Source of the DNA: an uncultured Opitutia bacterium
GTDB lineage: Bacteria; Verrucomicrobiota; Verrucomicrobiia; Opitutales; Opitutaceae
Assembly: GCA_903902745.1 (NCBI GenBank)
Contig: CAIUWA010000011.1
Location: forward strand, 124,001-188,000
DNA length: 64,000 bases
Direction: 5' to 3'
The notes beneath the pieces were generated by a model. That model saw nothing but the letters and a program-made list of their open reading frames with translations. It had not been told where the DNA came from and did not search any database. Both the position numbers and the translations under genes were made by a program. Shown here piece after piece: positions 19,863-28,180 of the stretch; positions within the stretch are counted from its first letter, which is position 1; every line of letters begins with the position of its first letter.

Positions 19863-21098
19863 TTAATCGATGACCGCCTGCATGACCACGTTGTGGAAGC
19901 CGTATTGCAGGTCGAGGTTGTTGGCGGGTGAACGCTGCACCAACAGAATCATGATGACCTGTTCCTTTGGATCGATGCGGAAATAGGTGTTATAGGCGCC
20001 GCTCCAGCCATAGGTGCCGGGCGAGCTGATCAGGCCCGAGTCGCCATCGGCCTTTTGCACGGCGACACCCAGTCCGAAGTACTGGCCGGCCAAAAATGAC
20101 AGGGGAATCGGATCCGAATGGTTGGCAGTCATCAGCTCGATCGTCTTGCGGCTGAGGAGCCGATGGCCGTCCAAGACGCCACCGTTCAGCAGCATTTGGC
20201 AAAAGCGCACGTAGTCAGGCGCGGTGGAGAAAAGTCCGCCGGTGGCGGAAAAGAATTTCGGATCGGTGCGCTGCTGGGTCGCCTTGGTCAGCCCCTTCTC
20301 TGGCGACACCGTGTAAATGGCGGCGAGACGGGAAAGCTTTTCCGGCGGCACGGTGAATCCCGTGTCCGCCATGCCGAGCGGCGCGAGGATGCGTTCGCGC
20401 AGGTACACGTCGAGTGTCTGCCCGGAGATGACCTCGATCACGCGGCCGAGCAGGTTGGTCGACGCGCCGTATTCCCACTTGGCGCCGGGCTGGAAGTTGA
20501 GCGGCGCCAGGGCCAGCGCCTTGACCTGCTCCGCCAGGGTGGCGTCGTCTGTTAGGGTCTTCTGGGCCTCGCGCAAGACCACGCCCCCGGGGCCGTTGGC
20601 GGAGGCGACGCCGGAGCGGTGAATCAGCAGGTCGTGGATGGTGATGCTGCGCTGCGCAGGGACGGTCACGTAGCCGCCGGGCGCGTCCGCCTTGGCCACC
20701 GCCACCTTGGGATTGCGGAACTCCGGGAGATATTTTTCCACCGGATCGCTGAGCAGGAGCCGGTGTTCCTCCAGGAGCATCAGCACGCCGACCGTGACGA
20801 TGGGCTTGGTCATGGACGCGAGCGCAAAGATGTCGTCGGTACGCATGGCCCGCTTCGTCTCTAGGTCGCCATAACCCTGGGCTTCCAGCCGCACGAGCTT
20901 GCCCTTCCGGGCGACGAGCGTGACCGCACCGGGAATCTGGCCGCCTGCCTCGAGACGCTCGACGAAGGCGCCGACCCGCTGCAGGCGTTCCGACGACATG
21001 CCGGCAGCCTCGGGCTTCGCCACGGGCAACGGTGGTGCGGCGCGCAAAGCGGTCGCGATCAGGATGCCAAGCAGGGGGAGGGAATGACGTAGTTTCAT
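19863..21098 (-). CDS. Beta-lactamase-fold serine hydrolase (class C / esterase type)
   Basis: A 411-residue exported protein (Sec signal 1 to about 20, ending LRAAPP). The nucleophile motif is SMTK (Ser95-Lys98) and the second-motif Tyr is in KWEYGASTNLLG. Such proteins act as esterases, carboxypeptidases or peptidases; true beta-lactamase activity is not implied. The start at 21098 (MKLRHSLPLLG) is chosen over 21149 because it opens a clear signal peptide. It lies between two DUF1592/DUF1552 pairs, transcribed towards the first and away from the second. Confidence 0.87.
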   Translation of the reverse strand: MKLRHSLPLLGILIATALRAAPPLPVAKPEAAGMSSERLQRVGAFVERLEAGGQIPGAVTLVARKGKLVRLEAQGYGDLETKRAMRTDDIFALASMTKPIVTVGVLMLLEEHRLLLSDPVEKYLPEFRNPKVAVAKADAPGGYVTVPAQRSITIHDLLIHRSGVASANGPGGVVLREAQKTLTDDATLAEQVKALALAPLNFQPGAKWEYGASTNLLGRVIEVISGQTLDVYLRERILAPLGMADTGFTVPPEKLSRLAAIYTVSPEKGLTKATQQRTDPKFFSATGGLFSTAPDYVRFCQMLLNGGVLDGHRLLSRKTIELMTANHSDPIPLSFLAGQYFGLGVAVQKADGDSGLISSPGTYGWSGAYNTYFRIDPKEQVIMILLVQRSPANNLDLQYGFHNVVMQAVID

Positions 21099-21224
21099 TG
21101 GGCCGGGGTTCGAGGGGTGGGGCGGGGGGGATATTCGGAAGCGAGCCACGACCTTGTGGCGAATCGCGCGCGATAATCAAACCTCCTGTGAAGGTTCGGT
21201 CCGGCCTGCGCCCGGGATAATTTA

Positions 21225-21254
21225 TACTCGACCCTTGTCGGAGCGGATCGAGTA
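21225..21254. promoter_or_regulatory. Small inverted repeat in a divergent intergenic region
   Basis: TACTCGA (21225-21231) and TCGAGTA (21248-21254) flank 16 bp in an AT-richer patch between the divergent serine hydrolase and DUF1592 genes. It could be an operator; there is no independent support. Confidence 0.25.
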
Positions 21255-21332
21255 CAGTAGGTTTCATTACCCTGCTGGCAGGTCCCCGCTGAAAGGCCAT
21301 CTGCCTGTGCCGACTGATTCCCCATCATCCCC

Positions 21333-24300
21333 ATGCGAAAAAGTTTTGCGCTCCTCGTTGTCGCGCCGCTGGTGATTTGTATCGGTGCGCTGGCCTGGTT
21401 CGACTATGCGCTGCCGCGTGGCGCTCCCACCCCGGCCGTGGCGGTGGAGCGCATGCCGCAATTGCTGGAGGCGCGTTTTCGCTCAAACGTCCACCCGTTC
21501 ATCGAGACCTACTGCGTCACCTGCCACGGCGGCGATAAGCCCAAGGCCCAGCTGGATCTCAGCAGCTATGCCACGGTGGATTCGATCGCGAAGGATCCCC
21601 GCCGCTGGAGCCTGGTATTGGAGCGGCTCAAGGCGGGGGAGATGCCACCGGACGACGCCGAGAAGCAGCCCACCGCGGCCGAGCGAAAGCCCATTGTGGG
21701 CTGGATCTGGACGATGGGCGCGCTGGAGGCGAAGCGGCACGCCAACGATCCTGGCGTGGTGCTGGCCCGGCGGCTGAGCAACGCGGAATACGATTACACG
21801 ATCCGCGACCTGACCGGCGTGGACATCCGCCCCACGAAGGAATTTCCCGTCGATCCCGCCAATGAGGCCGGCTTCGACAACTCCGGCGAATCGCTCGCGA
21901 TGTCGCCCGCGCTCGTGCAAAAATATCTCGAGGCCGCGAGGCTGGTCGCCGACCACGTCGTCTTTACGCCCGACGGTCTGGGCTTTGCGCCCTATCCGGT
22001 GACGACCTATGAAGATCGCGACAAATATGCCACGAAGCGCATCATTGATTTCTATAAGCGCCAGGGCGTCAGCATCGCGACGCGCTACGATCACTATATG
22101 GCGCAGTCGCTCGACTATGCCGACTTCTTTGCTGCGGCATGGCGCTTTCAAAATCGTTCGGTCCTCGGCCGAGGCGACGCCGCGCTCGCCGATTTCGCGC
22201 AGGACGCGAAGCTCAGTCCCAAATACCTCGCCACGCTCTGGGCCACGCTGACCGCGCCCGGTGGCGACAGCGGTCCGATCGCCGCCCTGCAGGCGCGTTG
22301 GAAAAAACTTCCTGCTCCCTCGGCCGGCAAGGAACCGGCGGATCTTCGTGACGGCTGCGCCGCCCTGCGCGATTTCATCCTGAACGTTCGGCCGCTCGTG
22401 CGGATGAAATACGAAAACCTCGTGCCCAATGGCCGGATCGTGGCCACCGGATCGCAAACGATGGTGCTCTGGAAAGACCGCCAATACGCCGAAAACCGGA
22501 CCACTTACGCCGGCAATGCGCTTACCCTCGATCTTGGAAAGATCGTTAAAACCGATCCCGCCATGGCAGTCCCGACCGCCGCCGCCGCCCGTGCCCGCTA
22601 CGAAGAGTCGTTCAAGCGTTTCTGCGCCGTGTTTCCCGACGCGTTTGTCGTTTATGAACGCGCCCGCATGTTTCTCGACCGGGAGCGCGACATCCTGTCC
22701 GACCTCGAAGGACACCGTTACCTGACCGCTGGCTTTCACAGCCAGATGGGCTATTTCCGCGACGACCAACCCCTCTATGACCTGGTTCTCGATACCGGCC
22801 AGCAACAGGAGCTCGACCGGCTTTGGTCGGAGTTCAATTTCGTCACCCAGACTCCGTTTCGCCAGCTGAAGGACTTCATCTGGTTCGAGCGGGCCGAGCC
22901 GCCGAGCATCATGGTCGATTCGTCCTTCGCCGATTTTCGCGCGGCGGATGACGATCTCCTTTCCGAGCCCAAGCTGAAGCGGCTTGCGGAGGTTTATTTT
23001 TACCGGGCGGAAAACACGCGCGTCGCCATCCCGCCCCCCGATCAGGGGCAAGGCATAGCCTTGAATTATCGCGCTCCCGCTCCCGGCGCCACCGTGGACA
23101 TCCCGCCCGGTTTCACCGAGTTCAAGCTCGACGCCACCATGCTGGGTGCCATCCGCGATTACTTCTCGGACATGAACGCCAGAATCCGCGCCCTTGAGCA
23201 GGCCCAGCGCGCTGCCGAGCCCCTCCAACTTAAGGCCCTCGTCGCGTTTGCCGGACGTGCCTCCCGCCGCCCGCTGGCCCCCGCCGAGGCGGAAAGCCTC
23301 CTCGCGTTCTATCGCTCGCTGCGCGCCGAGAAACTCACGCACGAGGACGCGATTCGCGAGTCGATCGCCAGCGTGTTGATGTCGCCCGCCTTCACCTTCC
23401 GCGTCGACCTGCCGAACCCGAGCAGCCCGATCGCGCGCAACGGGGTGCAGCCGCTCTCCGACTACGAGCTGGCCAGCCGCCTCAGTTACTTCCTCTGGTC
23501 GAGCCTGCCCGATCAGGAGCTGATGGCGCACGCCGCCGCCGGCGATCTGCATACGCCGGATGTGCTCCTCGCCCAGGCGCGCCGCATGGCGAAGGATGAA
23601 CGCGTGCGCGGCCTCGCCACCGAGTTCGCCGGCAACTGGCTCGATATCCGCCGCTTTGAGGAGCACAACGCGGTCAACCGCGACCGCTTTCCCGCCTTCA
23701 CGAACGAGCTGCGCGAAGCGATGTTCGAGGAACCGATCCGTTTCACCGAGGATCTGGTGCAACGCAATGGCTCGGTGCTCGATTTCATTTACGGCCATTA
23801 CACCTTCGTCAACGCCACCCTCGCGAAGCACTACGGCATGCCCGCTCCCGCCTCCGGTACCGACTGGGTGCGCGTCGATGACGCCGACAAATACCAGCGC
23901 GGCGGTCTCCTCCCCATGGCCGCGTTCCTCACCAAGAATGCCCCGGGCCTCCGCACCAGTCCCGTGAAGCGCGGTCACTGGGTCGTGACGAAACTTCTCG
24001 GCGAGCGCATCCCGGCGCCGCCGCCGAATGTCCCGGTGCTGCCCACCGATGAAACCAAGCTCGGCAATCTCACGCTCCGCCAGACTCTCGCCCAGCATCG
24101 TGCGGACAAGACCTGCGCGAGCTGCCACAACAAATTCGACGCGATGGGCCTCGTCTTCGAGGGCTTTGGTCCCGTCGGAGAAGTGCGCACCACCGATCTC
24201 GCCGGACGCCCGGCCGAGACGAGCGCCGTGTTCCCCGACGGCAGCGAGGGCACCGGCCTCGCCGGCTTGCAGGCTTATTTCCGCACCAAGGTTCAATCCG

Positions 24301-24500
24301 AGTTTCTCGACAATCTCTCGCGAAAATTGCTGGCTTACGCCCTCGGTCGCACACTCCTCCCTTCCGATGATCCCGTCGTCGCCACCATGATCCAGAGGCT
24401 TGCTGCCGATGGCTATCGCTTCGACACCATGATCGACCAGATCGTGACCAGCCCGCAGTTTCTCCACAAACGCGTTGCACCCGACTTCGCCAACAACTGA
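21333..24500 (+). CDS. DUF1592/DUF1588-type planctomycete cytochrome C protein (long form)
   Basis: A 1055-residue protein with an N-terminal membrane anchor or signal (about 5-25) and a heme site CVTCHGG (Cys61-His65). It then has DUF1587 (ARRLSNAEYDYTIRDLTGVD), a long middle region (about 210-610) not found in the paralog at 15418, DUF1595 (FAGRASRRPLAPAEAESLL), DUF1592 (YELASRLSYFLWSSLPDQEL), DUF1588 (RTSPVKRGHWVVTKLLGERI) with a second heme-like site TCASCHNKFDAMG, and DUF1585 (LLAYALGRTLLPSDD). The middle region shares no motif I recognise. It is paired with the DUF1552 gene 3 bp downstream. Role unknown; heme and export point to periplasmic redox work. Confidence 0.9.
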   Translation: MRKSFALLVVAPLVICIGALAWFDYALPRGAPTPAVAVERMPQLLEARFRSNVHPFIETYCVTCHGGDKPKAQLDLSSYATVDSIAKDPRRWSLVLERLKAGEMPPDDAEKQPTAAERKPIVGWIWTMGALEAKRHANDPGVVLARRLSNAEYDYTIRDLTGVDIRPTKEFPVDPANEAGFDNSGESLAMSPALVQKYLEAARLVADHVVFTPDGLGFAPYPVTTYEDRDKYATKRIIDFYKRQGVSIATRYDHYMAQSLDYADFFAAAWRFQNRSVLGRGDAALADFAQDAKLSPKYLATLWATLTAPGGDSGPIAALQARWKKLPAPSAGKEPADLRDGCAALRDFILNVRPLVRMKYENLVPNGRIVATGSQTMVLWKDRQYAENRTTYAGNALTLDLGKIVKTDPAMAVPTAAAARARYEESFKRFCAVFPDAFVVYERARMFLDRERDILSDLEGHRYLTAGFHSQMGYFRDDQPLYDLVLDTGQQQELDRLWSEFNFVTQTPFRQLKDFIWFERAEPPSIMVDSSFADFRAADDDLLSEPKLKRLAEVYFYRAENTRVAIPPPDQGQGIALNYRAPAPGATVDIPPGFTEFKLDATMLGAIRDYFSDMNARIRALEQAQRAAEPLQLKALVAFAGRASRRPLAPAEAESLLAFYRSLRAEKLTHEDAIRESIASVLMSPAFTFRVDLPNPSSPIARNGVQPLSDYELASRLSYFLWSSLPDQELMAHAAAGDLHTPDVLLAQARRMAKDERVRGLATEFAGNWLDIRRFEEHNAVNRDRFPAFTNELREAMFEEPIRFTEDLVQRNGSVLDFIYGHYTFVNATLAKHYGMPAPASGTDWVRVDDADKYQRGGLLPMAAFLTKNAPGLRTSPVKRGHWVVTKLLGERIPAPPPNVPVLPTDETKLGNLTLRQTLAQHRADKTCASCHNKFDAMGLVFEGFGPVGEVRTTDLAGRPAETSAVFPDGSEGTGLAGLQAYFRTKVQSEFLDNLSRKLLAYALGRTLLPSDDPVVATMIQRLAADGYRFDTMIDQIVTSPQFLHKRVAPDFANN

Positions 24501-24503
24501 TCC

Positions 24504-25847
24504 ATGAGCAATTCACTTCCCTGCAACGGTCATCAGTTCACCCGCCGCCGCTTCCTTCACGGGGCCGGCGTCGTCATGGCGCTCCCTTGGCTCGAGTCGC
24601 TCCCCGTCTGGGGCGCGGAGCCGATGACCAAGCAGGGCACGCCCGCCGCCAGCCCGAAACGTCTCGCCGTGATGTTCATGGCGAACGGCATCAACCAGAA
24701 GTACTGGACCGCGAGCGGTGCCGGAGCGGAGATGCAGCTCGGCGAGAGCCTTGCCCCGTTGGAGCCGGTGAAGACCAAGATCAATTACGTCAAGGGACTC
24801 TTCAACCAGGCCGCGGTCGGCGTCGGCATTCATCCCGGCATGACGGGCAACCTGCTTTCGGGCGCGCCGCTCACCAAGGGCGCCGAGCTCCACGGTGGGG
24901 TCAGCATGGATCAGGTGCTTGCCGCCCGCATCGGCGACCAGACCGTGCAGCCGAGCATGGTGCTGGGCTGTGAACAGCCGGTCACCGGTTACCACGAGAC
25001 CAACTTCTCGATGGCCTACAGCTCCCACATCTCGTGGCAGACGCCGACCTCGCCGGTGCCGATGGAGGTCTATCCCTCGCTCGCCTTCGACAGCCTCTTC
25101 GACAATCGCGGCGCGCAGCGCAACCAGAGTGTCCTTGATCGCGTAAAGGACCAGGCCGACACCCTCGGCCGTCAGGTGAGCGCCGCCGACAAGGCCAAGA
25201 TCGACGAATATCTTACCAGCGTTCGCGAAGTGGAGAAGCGCGCCGAAAACATGCGCGCCGCGAAAGCCAAGGCGGACGCCAAGGGCCAGGGAGCAGACAT
25301 CCCCGTGATCGCCATGAAGCGCCCGGAGAACGGCCTCCCCGAGGACATCCGGGAGCACATGCGCCTCATGTGCGACATCGTTGCGCTCGGCTTCCAGACC
25401 GACAAAACCCGCCTGGCGACCCTCCTGCTCTGCCGCGACATCTCGGGCTTGGTTTACCCCTTCCTCGACGCGAAGCTCGCCCACCATCTCGCGAGCCACG
25501 AGGACGACGATGCGTTCATGCGCATCAACAAATATTACGTGAGCCAGTATGCCTACCTCATCCAAAAACTGGCCGCGATGAAGGAAGGCGAAGGCACCGT
25601 GCTCGACAATTCCTGCATTGTTTTCATGTCGAACATGTGGTCCGGCAAAAACCACGACAGCGGCAAAGTGCCGCTCCTCACCGCCGGCTCACTCGGCGGC
25701 ACGTTGGAAACGGGGCGGGTGCTCGACTACTTGGACGCCGGCAACGAAAACCGGAAACTCTGCAGCCTCTATCTTTCGCTCATGGACCGGATGGGCGTTA
25801 AGCTCGACAAGTTCGGCGACGCCGACGCTCGGCTCGCGGGGATTTAG
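24504..25847 (+). CDS. DUF1552 exported protein
   Basis: A 447-residue paralog of the protein at 18194. Its Tat-like signal (FTRRRFLHGAGVVMALPWLE) is near residues 11-30. Conserved features include FMANGINQKYWT, a YHETNFSMAYSSHISW region, IDEYLTSVREVEKRAENM, LGFQTDKTRLATLLLCRD and FMSNMWSGKNHDSGKVPLL. It begins 3 bp after the DUF1592 stop, so it is almost certainly co-translated with it. The two DUF1592+DUF1552 units are clearly diverged, so they may handle different substrates. Confidence 0.88.
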   Translation: MSNSLPCNGHQFTRRRFLHGAGVVMALPWLESLPVWGAEPMTKQGTPAASPKRLAVMFMANGINQKYWTASGAGAEMQLGESLAPLEPVKTKINYVKGLFNQAAVGVGIHPGMTGNLLSGAPLTKGAELHGGVSMDQVLAARIGDQTVQPSMVLGCEQPVTGYHETNFSMAYSSHISWQTPTSPVPMEVYPSLAFDSLFDNRGAQRNQSVLDRVKDQADTLGRQVSAADKAKIDEYLTSVREVEKRAENMRAAKAKADAKGQGADIPVIAMKRPENGLPEDIREHMRLMCDIVALGFQTDKTRLATLLLCRDISGLVYPFLDAKLAHHLASHEDDDAFMRINKYYVSQYAYLIQKLAAMKEGEGTVLDNSCIVFMSNMWSGKNHDSGKVPLLTAGSLGGTLETGRVLDYLDAGNENRKLCSLYLSLMDRMGVKLDKFGDADARLAGI

Positions 25848-25871
25848 GGTTTCCTGCTGCTACACGGATCT

Positions 25872-26333
25872 CTACGCCTCCCGGAAATCCTCGCCGGTGA
25901 ACTGGCGGCTGGCCGGCGTGTATTCCTGGAGCTCGATCAGGTTGCCGTCGGGATCCTTGACCCAGGCCTGGCGCGAGTTGTCGTTGCCCGTCTTTTGCCC
26001 GGTCACGGAGACGCCGCGAGACTCGATCAGCCGGACATATTCATCCAAGCCTTCAACCTGCAGGCAGAAGTGGTTGTAACGCGCCAGCCACGGATCCCGC
26101 GGATCCTCGAGCGGCTCCAGGGGCTTTGGCGAATTGCTCCGGCGGTGCGCGTCGGCATGGTCAAAGACCTCGATGAACGTCGTGGCGCCGAAGGCGAAGT
26201 AACAGCCGATCGGCCGTCCGTCCTTGGCGAGATAACGGAACTTGAGGGTCGCTCCCAGCTGGTCGCGGTAGAATACCGTCAATTTGTCCAGCTGGCTCGT
26301 TTTCAAGCACAGGTGTGCCAGTTGTTTGATCAT
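25872..26333 (-). CDS. VOC-superfamily (glyoxalase/dioxygenase) protein
   Basis: A 153-residue protein with two beta-alpha-beta-beta-beta modules. Likely metal ligands are His in AHLCLKTS, Glu in TTFIEVFDH, His in YNHFCLQVEG and Glu in GNLIELQEY, a glyoxalase-I-like pattern. No signal peptide, so cytoplasmic. Members include lactoylglutathione lyase, epimerases and ring-cleavage dioxygenases; the substrate cannot be set. The start at 26333 (MIKQLAHLCLK) gives the family N-terminus; the open frame upstream runs into the next gene. Confidence 0.85.
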   Translation of the reverse strand: MIKQLAHLCLKTSQLDKLTVFYRDQLGATLKFRYLAKDGRPIGCYFAFGATTFIEVFDHADAHRRSNSPKPLEPLEDPRDPWLARYNHFCLQVEGLDEYVRLIESRGVSVTGQKTGNDNSRQAWVKDPDGNLIELQEYTPASRQFTGEDFREA

Positions 26334-26344
26334 GATTTTTCTGG

Positions 26345-27406
26345 TTAAAGCCGACCATCCGGGTTCACGGCACGCTCCAGCATGTAAAGCCAGTCCAAGC
26401 CGGCGATGTCCTTCCTGGACTCCATCTGTTGCTTGATGAAGCGCAGCGGTTGCGCCGTCACCTCCGTGACCCAAGCGGTCTGGGTGCTGAGATTCTCGAT
26501 CCTTTCGCCGCGGTATATGTTCTTCCGGAGCACCCGGATCGTGCTGACAAAGTCCAGGCGGGACTTGGTTTTGTCGATGCCGTCCACGCGGATGATCACG
26601 TCATCTCCGACGAGGCGGGTTTCGGTGAAGGCGACATAGGGGTTGGAATTGGCGGCGTGCTTCTGCTGGTCGAGGGGGTTGAGGATCTTGAACCGCAGCC
26701 ACTGCTCGCGGATGCTGGCGGCCGCGGCCTGGCGGCTTTGCAGAAAGGGATCCTGTGAGATGGAGCCCTGCACGATCTCGTTGCCGAGGCGGATGTCCTC
26801 GTCGACCAGCATTTGATACAGTACCAGCAGATCGATCAGGTGCTGCTCGAGCAGGAGCAGAAACGCGGAAAAATAGAGCGGCTCCTGCGCGTGCAGCCGG
26901 TCGAGGAGCATCCGCACGACCTGGGGTTCCCCGATCGCGCCCGCGGCCAGTTCGCCCTTCGCATGCAGGTCCGCGAGTTTGCGGGCCACGCGATGCGGCG
27001 TCGCGGATCCGGCCAGATCTCTGATCAACGCCTGCTCGGCCGGTGAGGGGAGCCGATGGAGACCGGCGAGCGTCCGCTGCACGTCATCCAGCCAGAAAAC
27101 GGCGCGGGCGCGGTTTTCCGTGTTAACGTAATAAAGGATCCATCCGTCGCCTTCCGCCTCCCCGGTGGCATAGGTGAAGTTGACGCTGCGGAGCAAATCC
27201 TTCGCCAAGGTATTGCCCGCCGCGTTTTTGGCTGCGACGGCGAACAGTGCCCAGGCATCCGGTCCGATCGCTAGGTTGCACCCGAAGTCCCTGACCTGTG
27301 GCCGGAGAAAACCCAGGATTTCCTGATCATCCATCACCATCGCCGGGCCACTGAGCGGAAACGGGGCGCCCGAGGTGGAGGAGGGGATCGGAGGCGTGGA
27401 GGACAC
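26345..27406 (-). CDS. Unrecognised 353-residue protein
   Basis: I do not recognise this protein. It has a low-complexity Ser/Pro start (another Met lies at residue 23), an alpha-rich middle (about 120-210, including FSAFLLLLEQHLIDLLVLYQ, amphipathic rather than membrane-spanning) and a beta-rich C-terminal part (VAFTETRLVGDDVIIRVDG) before a final helix. Codon use resembles its neighbours, and its ends fit closely between the VOC gene (12 bp) and the cupin gene (11 bp), so it is probably a real member of that minus-strand group. No signal peptide or catalytic motif seen. Confidence 0.7.
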   Translation of the reverse strand: MSSTPPIPSSTSGAPFPLSGPAMVMDDQEILGFLRPQVRDFGCNLAIGPDAWALFAVAAKNAAGNTLAKDLLRSVNFTYATGEAEGDGWILYYVNTENRARAVFWLDDVQRTLAGLHRLPSPAEQALIRDLAGSATPHRVARKLADLHAKGELAAGAIGEPQVVRMLLDRLHAQEPLYFSAFLLLLEQHLIDLLVLYQMLVDEDIRLGNEIVQGSISQDPFLQSRQAAAASIREQWLRFKILNPLDQQKHAANSNPYVAFTETRLVGDDVIIRVDGIDKTKSRLDFVSTIRVLRKNIYRGERIENLSTQTAWVTEVTAQPLRFIKQQMESRKDIAGLDWLYMLERAVNPDGRL

Positions 27407-27416
27407 GGGACGGAGC

Positions 27417-27878
27417 TCAGCTCTTTGGCGTGAGCGGCGTGTAATAGTAGATGTCCGTGTAGGTGACCGGGACCTTGCCGGGATTGCGCAGGAAGGTGGT
27501 CGCGCCGGAGGCGAGAAAAATGACCGAGCCGGGGCCGCCGGTCTTGGACGTGCCGTTCCAGTTCGCCTCGAGGGTGCCTTCCTTGACGATGACGATCTCC
27601 TCCTGCAGGTGCAGGGTGGGCGGATTGCTGCGCTCGCCGGGATTGAGGGTGGAGATATGGCAGTGAATCTTGTCGAGAGTGGTCGTGGTGCCCTCGAACA
27701 CCATGCGGCGCTCGCCCGTCGGCAGCGTGGCGGGCGTCAACTTTGTCCAGTCGTAGAGTTCGGAGGTCAGTTTTTCCAAGGCTGGGGCGGGAGCGGCCGC
27801 CTTGGGTGCCGACGGGGTTTGGGCATAGAGCGCCCCGATGAGGGCGGCGGAGAGGGCGAACGGAATGAGGAATTTCAT
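27417..27878 (-). CDS. Secreted cupin-domain protein
   Basis: A 153-residue protein with a Sec signal peptide (MKFLIPFALSAALIGALYAQ). It has one cupin barrel with motif 1 around LNPGERSNPPTLHLQEEIVIVKEG and motif 2 around PGSVIFLASGATTFLRN. The usual His cluster of motif 1 is partly replaced (PPTLH), so metal binding may differ. It lies downstream of the DapA/enolase/PQQ genes on the same strand and could bind a sugar or sugar acid in the periplasm. Function is inferred from fold only. Confidence 0.8.
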   Translation of the reverse strand: MKFLIPFALSAALIGALYAQTPSAPKAAAPAPALEKLTSELYDWTKLTPATLPTGERRMVFEGTTTTLDKIHCHISTLNPGERSNPPTLHLQEEIVIVKEGTLEANWNGTSKTGGPGSVIFLASGATTFLRNPGKVPVTYTDIYYYTPLTPKS

Positions 27879-28018
27879 GGTAGGGTGAGGGTGCGGAAAC
27901 AAACACAACGATGGGGATTTCCACTGCGGGTTGTCGAGAATGCAGCCGCGGTCCTTTCCATCTGTGATTGAGTCCGCTCGACTTGAATCATCGTCCACAA
28001 CGGACTCCCCTACGACAA

Positions 28019-28110
28019 ACGGCGGTCATCCGCCTTCGCTGAAGTTTACCCGCCTTTGGCGGCGCCAGAGGCGACCAGGGCTATGGCGGACAAGTTGACC
28101 GCCGCTACAT
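28019..28110. repeat. Family B palindromic repeat
   Basis: Segments AACGGCGGTCATCCGCC, CGCTGAAG, GGGCTATGGCGGACAAG and GACCGCCGCTACA match the copies at 36681 and 42817. It is followed at once by a terminator hairpin. Confidence 0.75.
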
Positions 28111-28126
28111 CTTCGTCGGTTGACGC

Positions 28127-28158
28127 AAAAAAAGGGCGTCCTGGAGGACGCCCTTTTT
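28127..28158 (-). terminator. Intrinsic terminator after the DapA-like gene
   Basis: The stem AAAGGGCGTCC pairs with GGACGCCCTTT, with an A-run and a T-run on either side. It lies 23 bp past the stop of the minus-strand DapA-like gene and would end the PQQ-enolase-DapA transcript. Confidence 0.8.
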
Positions 28159-28180
28159 CACAGTCTGTTCTCTGGCCTGA

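Larger units (their letters stand above)
27879..28180. other. 302-bp intergenic region
   Basis: Apart from the Family B repeat (28019-28110) and the terminator (28127-28158), I see nothing coding here. The first 100 bp is the leader of the cupin gene. Confidence 0.6.

Noticed and set aside
19863-21098. Antibiotic-resistance beta-lactamase
   Set aside because: SxxK is present, but the YxN and KTG motifs of true class C enzymes are not clear; a general serine hydrolase is safer.
21483-24467. 994-codon open frame antisense to the second DUF1592 gene
   Set aside because: Same reason; it is the shadow of a well-supported gene.
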